From Vagococcus elongatus (GTDB lineage Bacteria; Bacillota; Bacilli; Lactobacillales; Vagococcaceae), in NCBI RefSeq assembly GCF_003987645.1, contig NZ_NGKA01000013.1, forward strand, positions 1-64,000: DNA of 64,000 bases. Direction: 5' to 3'. The position numbers were made by a program, and so were the translations under genes. This document shows positions 1 to 8,450 of the stretch, in pieces. How positions within the stretch are numbered: position 1 is the first letter of the stretch; each line of letters opens with the position of its first letter. Under the pieces are notes generated by a model, which worked only from the letters and a program-made list of their open reading frames with translations, did not search any database and was not told the DNA's origin.

Positions 1-39
1 CGGATCAGAAGGTTAGGGGTTCGACTCCTCTTGGGTGCG
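1..39 (+). tRNA. tRNA-Arg(ACG), 3' part only
   Basis: The window opens inside the anticodon loop. The visible part is the 3' anticodon strand, variable loop, T-arm (TTCGACT loop) and acceptor strand. Arg(ACG) is inferred from the loop remnant and from its place before Pro-Met-Ile2-Ser-fMet-Asp-Phe, the order of the large Bacillus subtilis trnB-type array. No CCA is encoded. Confidence 0.75.
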
Positions 40-51
40 TTTGAAATAGTA

Positions 52-125
52 CGGGAAGTAGCTCAGCTTGGTAGAGCACTTGGTTTGGGACCAAGGGGTC
101 GCAGGTTCGAATCCTGTCTTCCCGA
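52..125 (+). tRNA. tRNA-Pro(TGG)
   Basis: A full cloverleaf with acceptor CGGGAAG/CTTCCCG, anticodon loop TTTGGGA giving TGG, T-loop TTCGAAT and discriminator A. CCA is not encoded. Confidence 0.95.
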
Positions 126-140
126 TTTACATTTTAATAG

Positions 141-214
141 CGCGGTGTAGCTCAGCTGGCTAGAGCGTCCGGTTCATACCCGGGAGGTCGGGGGTTCGAT
201 CCCCTTCGCCGCGA
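141..214 (+). tRNA. tRNA-Met(CAT), elongator
   Basis: The cloverleaf has anticodon loop TTCATAC and a normally paired C1-G72, so it is not the initiator. It lies just before the Ile2-type CAT tRNA, the order seen in Bacillus-type arrays. CCA is not encoded. Confidence 0.9.
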
Positions 215-241
215 TTTTTAATTATGCTGCTTGGTGTATTT

Positions 242-315
242 GGACCTTTAGCTCAGTTGGTTAGAGCAAACGGCTCATAACCGTTAGGTCGTAGGTTCGA
301 GTCCTACAAGGTCCA
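242..315 (+). tRNA. tRNA-Ile2(CAT)
   Basis: Acceptor GGACCTT/AAGGTCC with anticodon CAT. The body matches the Firmicute tRNA that TilS modifies to lysidine-34 so that it reads AUA. It is told apart from elongator Met by body sequence and array position. The modification itself is inferred. Confidence 0.85.
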
Positions 316-327
316 TAATTATATTCC

Positions 328-417
328 GGAGGATTACCCAAGTCTGGCTGAAGGGAACGGTCTTGAAAACCGTCAGGCGTGTAAAAGCGTGCAGGGGTTC
401 GAATCCCTTATCCTCCT
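328..417 (+). tRNA. tRNA-Ser(TGA), copy 1
   Basis: A 90-nt class II tRNA with a long variable arm and anticodon TGA. The acceptor is GGAGGAT/ATCCTCC. The base after the acceptor (position 73) is T, unlike the G in the Ser(GCT) gene of this cluster. It is identical to the copy at 940. Confidence 0.95.
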
Positions 418-430
418 TTAATAAAAATAT

Positions 431-503
<73 letters not shown>

Positions 504-512
504 TTGTATCAA

Positions 513-585
513 GGTTCCGTGGTGTAGGGGTTAACATGCCTGCCTGTCACGCAGGAGATCGCGGGTTCGATTCCCGTCGGAACCG
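513..585 (+). tRNA. tRNA-Asp(GTC), copy 1
   Basis: Acceptor GGTTCCG/CGGAACC, anticodon GTC in loop CTGTCAC, discriminator G. It is identical to the copy at 1125. Confidence 0.95.
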
Positions 586-591
586 TTTATT

Positions 592-664
592 GGCTCAGTA
601 GCTCAGTTGGTAGAGCAACGGATTGAAGCTCCGTGTGTCGGCAGTTCGATTCTGTCCTGAGCCA
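592..664 (+). tRNA. tRNA-Phe(GAA)
   Basis: Acceptor GGCTCAG/CTGAGCC with anticodon GAA. It is the only Phe gene in the visible array; the second copy of the duplicated block lacks it. Confidence 0.95.
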
Positions 665-675
665 TCCACTATTTT

Positions 676-746
676 GCGGGTGTAGTTTAGTGGTAAAACT
701 ACAGCCTTCCAAGCTGTTGTCGCGAGTTCGATTCTCGTCACCCGCT
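676..746 (+). tRNA. tRNA-Gly(TCC), copy 1
   Basis: A compact 71-nt tRNA with acceptor GCGGGTG/CACCCGC, anticodon TCC and discriminator T, as usual for Gly. It is identical to the gene at 1216. Confidence 0.95.
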
Positions 747-759
747 TTTTGCTTTTTTG

Positions 760-833
<74 letters not shown>

Positions 834-854
834 CTGATTTCGTACTATAAGTCT

Positions 855-926
855 GGCCCGTTGGTCAAGCGGTTAAGACACCGCCCTTTCACGGCGGTAA
901 CACGGGTTCGATTCCCGTACGGGTCA
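855..926 (+). tRNA. tRNA-Glu(TTC), copy 1
   Basis: Acceptor GGCCCGT/ACGGGTC with one G-U pair and anticodon TTC in loop CTTTCAC. It is identical to the gene at 1478. Confidence 0.95.
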
Positions 927-939
927 TTAGTAATAAAAT

Positions 940-1029
940 GGAGGATTACCCAAGTCTGGCTGAAGGGAACGGTCTTGAAAACCGTCAGGCGTGTAAAAGC
1001 GTGCAGGGGTTCGAATCCCTTATCCTCCT
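940..1029 (+). tRNA. tRNA-Ser(TGA), copy 2
   Basis: An exact copy of the Ser(TGA) gene at 328, including the T at the discriminator position. It opens the second copy of the duplicated block. Confidence 0.95.
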
Positions 1030-1042
1030 TTAATAAAAATAT

Positions 1043-1115
<73 letters not shown>

Positions 1116-1124
1116 TTGTATCAA

Positions 1125-1197
1125 GGTTCCGTGGTGTAGGGGTTAACATGCCTGCCTGTCACGCAGGAGATCGCGGGTTCGATTCCCGTCGGAACCG
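1125..1197 (+). tRNA. tRNA-Asp(GTC), copy 2
   Basis: An exact copy of the gene at 513. The identity ends about four bases after this gene, where Phe follows in copy 1 and Gly in copy 2. Confidence 0.95.
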
Positions 1198-1215
1198 TTT
1201 AGCACATTAGACTAC

Positions 1216-1286
1216 GCGGGTGTAGTTTAGTGGTAAAACTACAGCCTTCCAAGCTGTTGTCGCGAGTTCGATTCTCGTCACCCGCT
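1216..1286 (+). tRNA. tRNA-Gly(TCC), copy 2
   Basis: An exact copy of the gene at 676, followed by nearly the same spacer and again by Ile(GAT). Confidence 0.95.
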
Positions 1287-1299
1287 TTTTGTTTTTTTG

Positions 1300-1373
<74 letters not shown>

Positions 1374-1382
1374 TTTTGTTTT

Positions 1383-1470
1383 GGGGAAGTACTCAAGAGG
1401 CTGAAGAGGCGCCCCTGCTAAGGGTGTAGGTCGCGAAAGCGGCGCGAGGGTTCAAATCCCTCCTTCTCCG
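1383..1470 (+). tRNA. tRNA-Ser(GCT)
   Basis: A class II tRNA of 88 nt with a long variable arm, anticodon GCT and discriminator G. It is present only in the second half of the array, between Ile and Glu. Confidence 0.95.
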
Positions 1471-1477
1471 TAGTTTA

Positions 1478-1549
1478 GGCCCGTTGGTCAAGCGGTTAAG
1501 ACACCGCCCTTTCACGGCGGTAACACGGGTTCGATTCCCGTACGGGTCA
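1478..1549 (+). tRNA. tRNA-Glu(TTC), copy 2
   Basis: An exact copy of the gene at 855 and the last tRNA of the array. A strong hairpin terminator begins about 20 bases downstream. Confidence 0.95.
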
Positions 1550-1569
1550 TATCGAATAAGTAAGCAGAT

Positions 1570-1620
1570 AAAAAAGCTTGCGAAAATCAGATGGATTGTC
1601 TGGTTTTCGCAAGCTTTTTT
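1570..1620. terminator. Shared (bidirectional) terminator
   Basis: A long hairpin with A-tract on the left and T-tract on the right (core AGCTTGCGAAAA pairing with TTTTCGCAAGCT). It can end the tRNA transcript on + and the DUF2087 gene on -, whose stop codon starts at the last base or two of the hairpin. Confidence 0.85.
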
Positions 1621-2335
1621 ATATTTTCCAGTAAATTTTACCGTCCTTTGTCCTAGCAAGAAGGCCGTAGTCAACTAAGTAGCGTCTGATGCTAGCAAAG
1701 TCATCAACATATTTCTTAAGGAAAAGGTTGATTTCTTGTTCAGAAAAAGTTTTATTTGGTAAAGCGGTTATTAGATACTGCAGTAGGATAATTTTTGTTT
1801 TCTCTTTTCGTGGGATAATTGTGATTCGTTTGGTCTCGGGATCAATAAAATTTTTAAGTGCTTTTTCCCGATCATGTTTCGTAATATTAAAGCGCTGGTC
1901 AAATGATTGAATGCCCAATTTTCCTTCCTCCAGACTTTTATCTATGATACTGACCAAGCTCAAAAAATGAATGGCTTGATTCTTCTTTTCGTTCAGCTTG
2001 AATCGGTGGTTTCTAACTGTAGCGGGAGTGATGTTAAACATTTTTGCCATATCATTGTCCGAAATATTTTGATAAAAGCATGAAAGCATAGCCAGTTGAA
2101 CTTCTGTAAGCCCAAATGTTTTGTGGTCTTTTTCCATCAGAGCAAAAAAATTACCCCCATGCTCTGTTAAAAGATGGTGCTTCATTGCCCCTTTTGCGGT
2201 TAGTAATTCTTCATCAAGCGGATAGATCATCTCTTCTTTAAAAATAGACTCGCAGTAATTACAAAAATAGCTTTCATTACGATAATCATATCCATTACTT
2301 AGTTGTTCGATTTGGTTCACAAGATGTTTTGTCAT
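1619..2335 (-). CDS. DUF2087-type transcriptional regulator
   Basis: A 238-aa soluble protein. The N-terminus has a C2H2-like metal site (C25, C28, H54, H59). A LuxR-like helix-turn-helix follows (about residues 75-115, with a DNDMAKMFNI and TPATVRNHRFKL pattern). The C-terminal half resembles the DUF2087 domain (about 165-238). Such proteins are known only as putative regulators, and their target is unknown. It converges on the tRNA array and shares its terminator. A possible promoter lies in the AT-rich 2336-2600 region it shares with dinB, from which it diverges. DUF2087 is assigned from memory of the family pattern; the HTH is clearer than the rest. Confidence 0.7.
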   Translation of the reverse strand: MTKHLVNQIEQLSNGYDYRNESYFCNYCESIFKEEMIYPLDEELLTAKGAMKHHLLTEHGGNFFALMEKDHKTFGLTEVQLAMLSCFYQNISDNDMAKMFNITPATVRNHRFKLNEKKNQAIHFLSLVSIIDKSLEEGKLGIQSFDQRFNITKHDREKALKNFIDPETKRITIIPRKEKTKIILLQYLITALPNKTFSEQEINLFLKKYVDDFASIRRYLVDYGLLARTKDGKIYWKI

Positions 2336-2600
2336 TTGTCAGTTACTCCTTAAAATATTTTAGATTAAAGTAAGACTAACTGGATGTATACTTGCCAATA
2401 TAATCTTTTTGCTCCTTTCACCTTTTTATATACAAAATGAGAATCAGTTTGCTTTTATACGAATCATAATACTGTTTGCAGATATACAAACAATTTATAA
2501 TTTAGTTTATATAATAATATAGGAATTGGTTGTTTGCAAGGGAATGTACGTTCGTGATATACTTTTGATAGAATGAAGCCTTGGAAAGCGGTGGGAAAAA

Positions 2601-3713
2601 ATGTCTGGTTTTTTTGAGATTCCTTTGCAAAACGATACGTCGAGAAAAATTATCCATATTGATATGGATGCTTTTTATGCTTCTGTGGAGGAGCGGGATA
2701 ATCCAGATTTGCAAGGCAAACCCCTAGTTATTGCAAAGCACCCGAAGGATACCGGGGGAAAAGGAGTTGTAACGACTGCTAACTATGAGGCACGAAAATT
2801 TGGCATTCATTCTGCCATGAGTGCGAAAGAAGCCTATGAACTTTGTCCAACAGCTAATTTTATTCCCGGTCGGATGGAATACTACAGAGAAGTTTCAGCT
2901 GAAATTAGACAAATTTTTAAAAGATACACAGATATGATTGAACCTTTATCCTTAGATGAGGCATATTTGGATGTGACGAACAATAAAATTAATTCTACTA
3001 GTGCGATAAAAATTGCTAGTATGATTCAGCAAGATATTTGGAAAGAACTGCAGTTGACTTGTTCTGCCGGTATCAGTTACAATAAATTTTTGGCAAAACT
3101 CGCCTCTGATTTTGATAAGCCAGCGGGGCAAACAGTTATTTTGCCAGACAAGGCAGTTGATTTTTTAAAAGATTTACCGATTGAAGATTTTTATGGGGTG
3201 GGCAAAAAGACGGTTCCTAAAATGCATCAGTTAGGTATTTATACTGGGGAAGATCTTTATCAATGGAATGAAATGGATTTGATTTACCATTTTGGAAAAA
3301 TGGGCTATTCCTTGTATCGGAAAGTACGCGGAGTTCATTTATCACCTGTTAACCCAAACAGAGAGCGGAAATCGATTGGACGGGAGCAAACGTATCGGGA
3401 GCCGGTGCGTGATGAAGCCAAGGTTATTTTTCATCTCAGAGAGTTGGCTCGTGATGTTGCCAAATCATTGCACAAAAATCAGAAGCATGGACAAACTGTT
3501 GTTTTGAAGGTCAGGACTACCGATTACGAAACTAAAACTAGAAGAAAAACTTTGGATGAGTTTTTGGATACAGAAGAAGACATATATTTTCATGCCTTCG
3601 ACATTTGGCAAAGCATGATGAATGGAGAAGAGGTTTTTCAGGTAAGATTATTGGGAATCACTGTGACTAATCTAGCCCCGAAAACTTTTCATAATATCGT
3701 TTTGCCATTGTAA
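2601..3713 (+). CDS. dinB: DNA polymerase IV (Y-family)
   Basis: A 370-aa error-prone translesion polymerase without proofreading. The palm motif HIDMDAFYASVE (about residues 19-30) and the SLDEAYLD motif carry the catalytic acidic residues. They are followed by a thumb with a GVGKKT helix-hairpin-helix and a little-finger domain that would contact the beta clamp. Length is normal for DinB, with about 14 extra residues before the conserved start. The ATG has a GGTGGG-type ribosome site. I see no clear LexA (Cheo-box) operator upstream, so damage regulation is not shown. Confidence 0.95.
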   Translation: MSGFFEIPLQNDTSRKIIHIDMDAFYASVEERDNPDLQGKPLVIAKHPKDTGGKGVVTTANYEARKFGIHSAMSAKEAYELCPTANFIPGRMEYYREVSAEIRQIFKRYTDMIEPLSLDEAYLDVTNNKINSTSAIKIASMIQQDIWKELQLTCSAGISYNKFLAKLASDFDKPAGQTVILPDKAVDFLKDLPIEDFYGVGKKTVPKMHQLGIYTGEDLYQWNEMDLIYHFGKMGYSLYRKVRGVHLSPVNPNRERKSIGREQTYREPVRDEAKVIFHLRELARDVAKSLHKNQKHGQTVVLKVRTTDYETKTRRKTLDEFLDTEEDIYFHAFDIWQSMMNGEEVFQVRLLGITVTNLAPKTFHNIVLPL

Positions 3714-3806
3714 TCAAGGTTATTTAATGTAAAATAGCACCTACAAAAACAATAGTGTTTTTTGCAGGCGCTGCGGCAATGTTTTGTAATGTTTCTTAGA
3801 AAACTT

Positions 3807-4202
3807 TTATTTTTTCATCTGCTGGTATTTTTTATCGATATTGATTACCGGTTCATCGACAACTGTATCAAAATGATAGACCAATCCGATGGATGCCGCA
3901 CCGTTTTTATGGTCTGTATCCACAACGGTAAACGGGATGTTTAAATCCTGAGCAATTAAAATGTAGGCCATTCTTACGGGAGAATCAATGTGGACACTTA
4001 TTTTGATTTTACCGCCTGGCTTGTCTTTCAGCTGTTGTTTTAAAAACATTTGATATACTTTGTTCTGCATATCTTTTCCAGTCATCACTAAAAAAATTCT
4101 TTCACGAAAGATCCCCAGATATTCTTTTTTTTCACCGGAAAGTAATTCAGGTTTGCCTCGAATGTTTTGTTGCAAATAGTCATTAACATCTTTGATCGGC
4201 AT
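3807..4202 (-). CDS. YueI family protein (DUF1694)
   Basis: A 131-aa soluble protein with the look of YueI/DUF1694, a family widespread in Firmicutes with no established function. The pattern is a short N-terminal helix (YLQQ), a GEKKEYLGIFRERI block, a central charged region and a hydrophobic core (AYILIAQDLNIPFTVVD). The ATG is preceded by a strong AAGGGGG-type ribosome site on the minus strand. It converges with dinB, and no clear operon partner is visible. Confidence 0.8.
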   Translation of the reverse strand: MPIKDVNDYLQQNIRGKPELLSGEKKEYLGIFRERIFLVMTGKDMQNKVYQMFLKQQLKDKPGGKIKISVHIDSPVRMAYILIAQDLNIPFTVVDTDHKNGAASIGLVYHFDTVVDEPVINIDKKYQQMKK

Positions 4203-4426
4203 GGGAGGCCCCCTTTCTCTTATCTTACAATCTATTATATCATATCAAGGGAATTATTCGTTTAGTCAATTATTTATTACGCGTGTTAAAGTTATTTAAT
4301 TTAAATATCATTCTATATCACTGTATATTATTTTGCTTAAATTCAAAAAATATATGTTATTTATAATAGGGTTGTGCTATGATTGGTAAAAAACAGGAAG
4401 CGTTTGCTTATTTTAGGGGGTGGAGC

Positions 4427-5002
4427 ATGAAAAACAAAGACCGGCAATTAATCATAGCTGCGAAACATGGGGACATCGAAGCTTTTGAGCAGATTTTTAA
4501 AAAATATCAGCCTATCATTTTTAAATTACAAAAAGAGTATTATTTAAGAGGGTATGATTATGATGATTGGTTACAGGAAGGACAGATTGTCTGCTACAAT
4601 TCAATTAAGTCTTATGATCTGGATAAAGGTCTTTCTTTTGGGTATTTTTTCAAAATGAATTTTCAGCGTCATATTTTCAGTGTTATCCGCAGACAAAATG
4701 CGTTGAAAAGAAGAGTAGATGTTCAATCCGTGTCACTAGAAGGGAAAATTGCTCAAGGAGGCGACTTTTTTACAGTCAAGGAAGATAATGATGCTCTTGT
4801 CGCTCTTGACTACGTTTTGATTCGTGATCAGCTACAAACCTTTGATACGCAGCTTTCTGATTTTGAAAGACTTGTTTTCCACCATTATGTCAAAGGTAAA
4901 AGTAAAGAGAATATTTCAGAGGAATTAAATTGTTCATTGGGAAAGGTTAGAAATGCGCTGGACCGTGTTAAACGAAAACTTAGGGAACACATTAACTGTT
5001 GA
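4427..5002 (+). CDS. Sigma-70 family factor, SigH/ComX-like
   Basis: A 191-aa alternative sigma factor. Region 2 is visible (DIEAFEQIFKKYQP, then DYDDWLQEGQIVCY for core binding and -10 recognition). Region 4 closes the protein (SKENISEELNCSLGKVRNALDRVKRKL), with a short linker. This layout resembles SigH of Bacillus and the ComX/SigH factors of Lactobacillales that drive competence genes. The ATG at 4427 is preferred because AGGGGG lies 7 bases upstream; an upstream in-frame ATG at 4379 lacks such a site. It is monocistronic by spacing. A competence role is inference from similarity. Confidence 0.8.
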   Translation: MKNKDRQLIIAAKHGDIEAFEQIFKKYQPIIFKLQKEYYLRGYDYDDWLQEGQIVCYNSIKSYDLDKGLSFGYFFKMNFQRHIFSVIRRQNALKRRVDVQSVSLEGKIAQGGDFFTVKEDNDALVALDYVLIRDQLQTFDTQLSDFERLVFHHYVKGKSKENISEELNCSLGKVRNALDRVKRKLREHINC

Positions 5003-5101
5003 TTTGCTTTGTTTAAACGAGCTGAAAGATGTGCTATTATAAGAAAATTATTTAAATAATTTAATTTATCGATAAAATAGTTGCAAAGGAAAATAAACTG
5101 T

Positions 5102-5140
5102 GTTAAAATTTGTTTTTTTGTGACTTTTATGTTATACTAC
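5102..5140 (+). promoter_or_regulatory. Predicted veg promoter
   Basis: A TATACT -10 at 5133-5138 with a weak TTGTTT -35 at 5110-5115, 17-bp spacing, about 20 bases before the start codon of veg. Called by eye. Confidence 0.5.
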
Positions 5141-5160
5141 TCCAGTAAGGAGTGAATTGG

Positions 5161-5394
5161 ATGCCAGAATCTTTGTCTGAAATCAAGCAAAAAATGGAAG
5201 CAAGAGTAGGAAGCAAAATTATGTTGACTGCACAAACAGGGAGAAAGCGCCAGACTGAGCATTGCGGAGTTTTGACAGAAACTTATCCAGCGGTGTTTAT
5301 TGTGGACCTAGATGCAGATGAGAACTCCTGTGACCGAGTGTCATACAGTTATACAGATATTTTGACAGAAACTGTTGAAGTCGAATTTTTATAA
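5161..5394 (+). CDS. veg: Veg family protein
   Basis: A 77-aa small basic-acidic protein of the Veg family, highly expressed in Bacillus and linked there to biofilm matrix control. Family features are MPESLSEIKQKMEARVG, a TAQTGRKR turn and the C-terminal YSYTDILTETVEVEFL-like strand. The ATG at 5161 is chosen because AAGGAG (5147-5152) sits 8 bases upstream; an in-frame GTG at 5152 overlaps that site. It has its own promoter and a terminator, so is monocistronic. Confidence 0.9.
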   Translation: MPESLSEIKQKMEARVGSKIMLTAQTGRKRQTEHCGVLTETYPAVFIVDLDADENSCDRVSYSYTDILTETVEVEFL

Positions 5395-5404
5395 AAGAGT
5401 CGGA

Positions 5405-5441
5405 TGCCCTTAATCGCTTGACGAATTAGGGGCTTTTTGCT
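5405..5441 (+). terminator. Terminator after veg
   Basis: GCCCTTAAT pairs with ATTAGGGGC across a 10-base loop, followed by TTTTTG. Confidence 0.8.
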
Positions 5442-5653
5442 TATTTTATGTGTGACCGCAAGTGTTGATGAAATTTTAATAAAAGATTGGATTTGTTTCT
5501 ATATTTAGCGGAGGACTTGTGATAAGTCTTTTTTTGTTTCTTTTAAGTTTATATATATTTGGCGACTGACACGGTTTTATCAGATTTAAAACCCCTCAGA
5601 TCAAGGACGGAAGAATCGTAAAGTGATGCCTCCATCCTAAAAGTCAGCGGTTA

Positions 5654-6625
5654 TTAACTTTGATTCATCATGAATTGTTTCAGTTCTGAATGTGAGAGCT
5701 GGGCATTTAAGGCTACTAATAGTTTGATTCGTGCCTTTTGACTGTTTAAACTATCGCAGAAAATGATGCCTTTTTGTTTCAGCTGTCTGCCTCCCCCTTC
5801 ATAGTCATAAACACCTTCAGCCACCCCATTAAAACATCTTGATACTAGAACGATCGGGATGTTGTCAGCTAAAAGTTTTTCGAGAGCTGGTAAAGTTTGG
5901 GGCGGGAGATTTCCTGCACCGAGAGCTTCAAGCACTAAACCGTCAATGGGTTGATTGGAGAGGAGATTTAAGCTGTCCCCCATCCCTGCGTAAGCTTTCA
6001 TGATGGGAATAACACCGTCAGCGGAATGAACATCTAAATTATTTTGATTTAATAATTGCTGGTAAAAACTGATGACGTGCTTTGTGACTAATCCAATAGG
6101 ACCAAACGTAGGTGATCTAAAAGTCGCCACATTTGTCGCGTGGGTTTTAGTCACATATCTCGCAGTGTGAATCTCATCATTCATCACAACAAGTGTCCCT
6201 TTTCCTTGTGCTTCCTCGCAAGATGCTACACGGATGGCTGACTGATAGTTTGATAAGCCGTCAGCTCCCAGTTCATTGCTGGATCTCATGGCACCAGTCA
6301 CAATAATCGGTATTTTTTTGCCGATTGTTATATCGAGGAAATAAGCCGTCTCCTCCAATGTGTCAGTTCCGTGAGTGATGACCACTCCGTCATATCCTTC
6401 TTTTATGCCTCTAAGGATTCTATTTTTAAGGGTGAGCATGTGCTCTGGTGTGATATGGGGCGAAGGCAAATAGAAAATATCCTCGATTTGCAGACGAGTG
6501 TCTGTATTTAGTACAAGGGACTGCTGAAGCAAGGGATTTATTTGTGAGACTGAGACTGCACCAGTGGCGCTATCTTCAGACATTGCAATGGTACCGCCTG
6601 TGTGCAGGACTAAGATTTTTTTCAT
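5654..6625 (-). CDS. L-asparaginase
   Basis: A 323-aa enzyme hydrolysing asparagine to aspartate and ammonia. Both catalytic threonine motifs are present: HTGGTIAM near the N-terminus and HGTDTLEETA around residue 90. The middle MRSSNELGADG motif is typical as well. No signal peptide is seen, so it is cytoplasmic (AnsA-like). The start at 6625 is chosen over an in-frame ATG at 6661 because an AAGGAAG site precedes it and the protein then begins directly at the first strand. It stands alone, divergent from the DUF72 gene. Confidence 0.93.
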   Translation of the reverse strand: MKKILVLHTGGTIAMSEDSATGAVSVSQINPLLQQSLVLNTDTRLQIEDIFYLPSPHITPEHMLTLKNRILRGIKEGYDGVVITHGTDTLEETAYFLDITIGKKIPIIVTGAMRSSNELGADGLSNYQSAIRVASCEEAQGKGTLVVMNDEIHTARYVTKTHATNVATFRSPTFGPIGLVTKHVISFYQQLLNQNNLDVHSADGVIPIMKAYAGMGDSLNLLSNQPIDGLVLEALGAGNLPPQTLPALEKLLADNIPIVLVSRCFNGVAEGVYDYEGGGRQLKQKGIIFCDSLNSQKARIKLLVALNAQLSHSELKQFMMNQS

Positions 6626-6741
6626 GTGTTTTCTTCCTTTTTGGTCATGTGTTTCTATCATATCACAGCAAAAAAATTATTTCTCAGCTTTTTGCCAAGA
6701 CGTCTTTGATTGTGTAAACTAGAGGGGCAGGAGGAATTTTT

Positions 6742-7572
6742 ATGTTATTAGGATTGACCACATGGTCTGAACATCAAGCATTGGTTGCAGCTAAAAAAGT
6801 GACTCTACCTTTGTATGCCTCAAAATTGCCAGTGGTAGAGTTGGATACTTTTTTTTATGGCATTAAGGACAGAGAAGTTGTGCAGGGATGGGTTGATGGC
6901 ACACCTGCTGAATTTCAATTTGTTATCAAGGCACACCAATGCATGACACTGCATAAAGAGTGGTCGGAAGTTTACAGCTCTGAAAAAGAAATGTACCAGC
7001 AATATTTTGAGAGTATTCGTCCATTAGTGGAAAGTAATAAATTAGCAGGAATTTTGTGTCAATTTCCCCCGTATTTTGATTGTACCAAAGAAAATATCAT
7101 TTACTTAAAGAGGCTCGGTCGAATTTTTACCGGATTGCCTGTTGCTATCGAATTTCGCCATCACTCATGGTATTCAAACAACTATTATCCATCGATGTTG
7201 AGTTTTATGAGGGAAAATTATTTTCATTTGACGATTGTGGATGAACCTCAAGTTCCCAACTATTCAGTGCCATTTCTTCCTGTTGTGACTAACCCAGAGT
7301 TGGTACTTGTGAGATTGCATGGGCGCAACAAGGTCGGCTGGGAGGACAAAACACAGGATTGGCGCAAAGTCCGAACCTTGTACGATTATTCTGATGAAGA
7401 GCTGGTTTTGCTTGGAAAAGAACTTAAAATTTTGGAGACAAAGGCGCAAAAAGTAGTGGTGATTTTTAATAATAATTCCGGTGGACATGCCGCTAAAAAT
7501 TGTTTGCGCTTAAAGGAAATGCTAGATATTACCTATGATAATTTGAACCCTGAACAGATGGGTCTATTTTAA
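6742..7572 (+). CDS. DUF72 family protein (YecE-like)
   Basis: A 276-aa TIM-barrel protein of the DUF72/YecE family. Recognisable features are the N-terminal GLTTWSEH, VVELDTFFYG, a KAHQ strand, GILCQFPPYF, a VAIEFRHHSWY motif and the VRLHGRN and VVIFNNNSGGHAAKN motifs near the C-terminus. Biochemical function is not established. It is the first gene of a tight group with the Cof phosphatase (23-base gap). Confidence 0.88.
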   Translation: MLLGLTTWSEHQALVAAKKVTLPLYASKLPVVELDTFFYGIKDREVVQGWVDGTPAEFQFVIKAHQCMTLHKEWSEVYSSEKEMYQQYFESIRPLVESNKLAGILCQFPPYFDCTKENIIYLKRLGRIFTGLPVAIEFRHHSWYSNNYYPSMLSFMRENYFHLTIVDEPQVPNYSVPFLPVVTNPELVLVRLHGRNKVGWEDKTQDWRKVRTLYDYSDEELVLLGKELKILETKAQKVVVIFNNNSGGHAAKNCLRLKEMLDITYDNLNPEQMGLF

Positions 7573-7595
7573 CGTAAGATATAGAGGGTGTTGAG

Positions 7596-8447
7596 ATGAT
7601 AAAAGCTGTTTTTTTTGACCTTGACGGGACGCTTCTGACCAGTGACGGCAGTATGTCGGCTTCAAGTAAAGCGGCAATCGCTAAACTAAGAGCGAAAGGG
7701 ATTATTTGCGGTATTGCTACAGGCCGCAGTCCGATTAAAATGGCTCATTTAATAAAAGGGCTAAAAGTGGATGTGCTCGTGACCTATAATGGGCAGTATG
7801 TATTTTCTGATGAACGAGTGTATTTTGCCCAGCCTTTGACAAGGGAAGCGCTCAGTGAACTGCTTTTGTTTGCCAAAAAGGAAAACAGAAAACTGTTGCT
7901 TGGCGGCAGAAATAAGTTTGAAGGAGATTGGCTGCTTAAACTTTCACAGCAGCCGGCAATTTTTTCGCTTAGAAAAATATTTTCTAAAATTATACATCCC
8001 GATCAGAAAGTTGTTAAGAGCTGGTTAAAAAAACTTACAAAAAAGAAGCCTGTACATGACCTTGATGTGATAGAGGTTCCAAGCCAACCTATTTACCAGT
8101 GTGTGATGCTGGCGGATGAACGAGAAAGTCAGCACCTTGCGGAACTTTTTCCAGACTGTCATGTGACACATTCAAATGCACTTAGCGTGGATATCATTCC
8201 ACAAGGAGGCAGCAAGCTGGAGGGGATTCGTCACGTGGCAGATTATCATCATTTTTCTTTGGATGAAGTCATGGTCTTCGGCGACAGTGCCAATGATAAA
8301 GAGATGCTTCAAGGGGTGGGTTTTGGGATTGCCATGGGAAACAGCGTGGCAAGTATCAAAGAGGTTACTGATTTTGTGACAAAAAGTAATGACGATGAAG
8401 GAATTGTTCATGCGTTGACATATTTTGATTTATTGGAAGGAGAGTAG
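7596..8447 (+). CDS. Cof-type HAD-IIB phosphatase
   Basis: A 283-aa haloacid dehalogenase superfamily phosphatase. Motif I is FFDLDGTLL (D8, D10), and motif IV is GDSANDKEML near residue 230. A large C2 cap lies between them, as in Cof/YidA enzymes that dephosphorylate sugar phosphates or flavin/PLP-type substrates. The substrate cannot be read from sequence. It is followed at 3 bases by the MazG-like gene, so the two are likely co-translated. Confidence 0.92.
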   Translation: MIKAVFFDLDGTLLTSDGSMSASSKAAIAKLRAKGIICGIATGRSPIKMAHLIKGLKVDVLVTYNGQYVFSDERVYFAQPLTREALSELLLFAKKENRKLLLGGRNKFEGDWLLKLSQQPAIFSLRKIFSKIIHPDQKVVKSWLKKLTKKKPVHDLDVIEVPSQPIYQCVMLADERESQHLAELFPDCHVTHSNALSVDIIPQGGSKLEGIRHVADYHHFSLDEVMVFGDSANDKEMLQGVGFGIAMGNSVASIKEVTDFVTKSNDDEGIVHALTYFDLLEGE

Positions 8448-8450
8448 CCA

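Noticed and set aside
3734-3772. Hairpin after dinB (CCTACAAAAACA with TGTTTTTTGCAGG)
   Set aside because: Imperfect stem and no T-tract, so not called a terminator.
4379-4426. Upstream ATG of the sigma factor
   Set aside because: No ribosome site before it; AGGGGG is placed correctly for the ATG at 4427, where the conserved domain starts.
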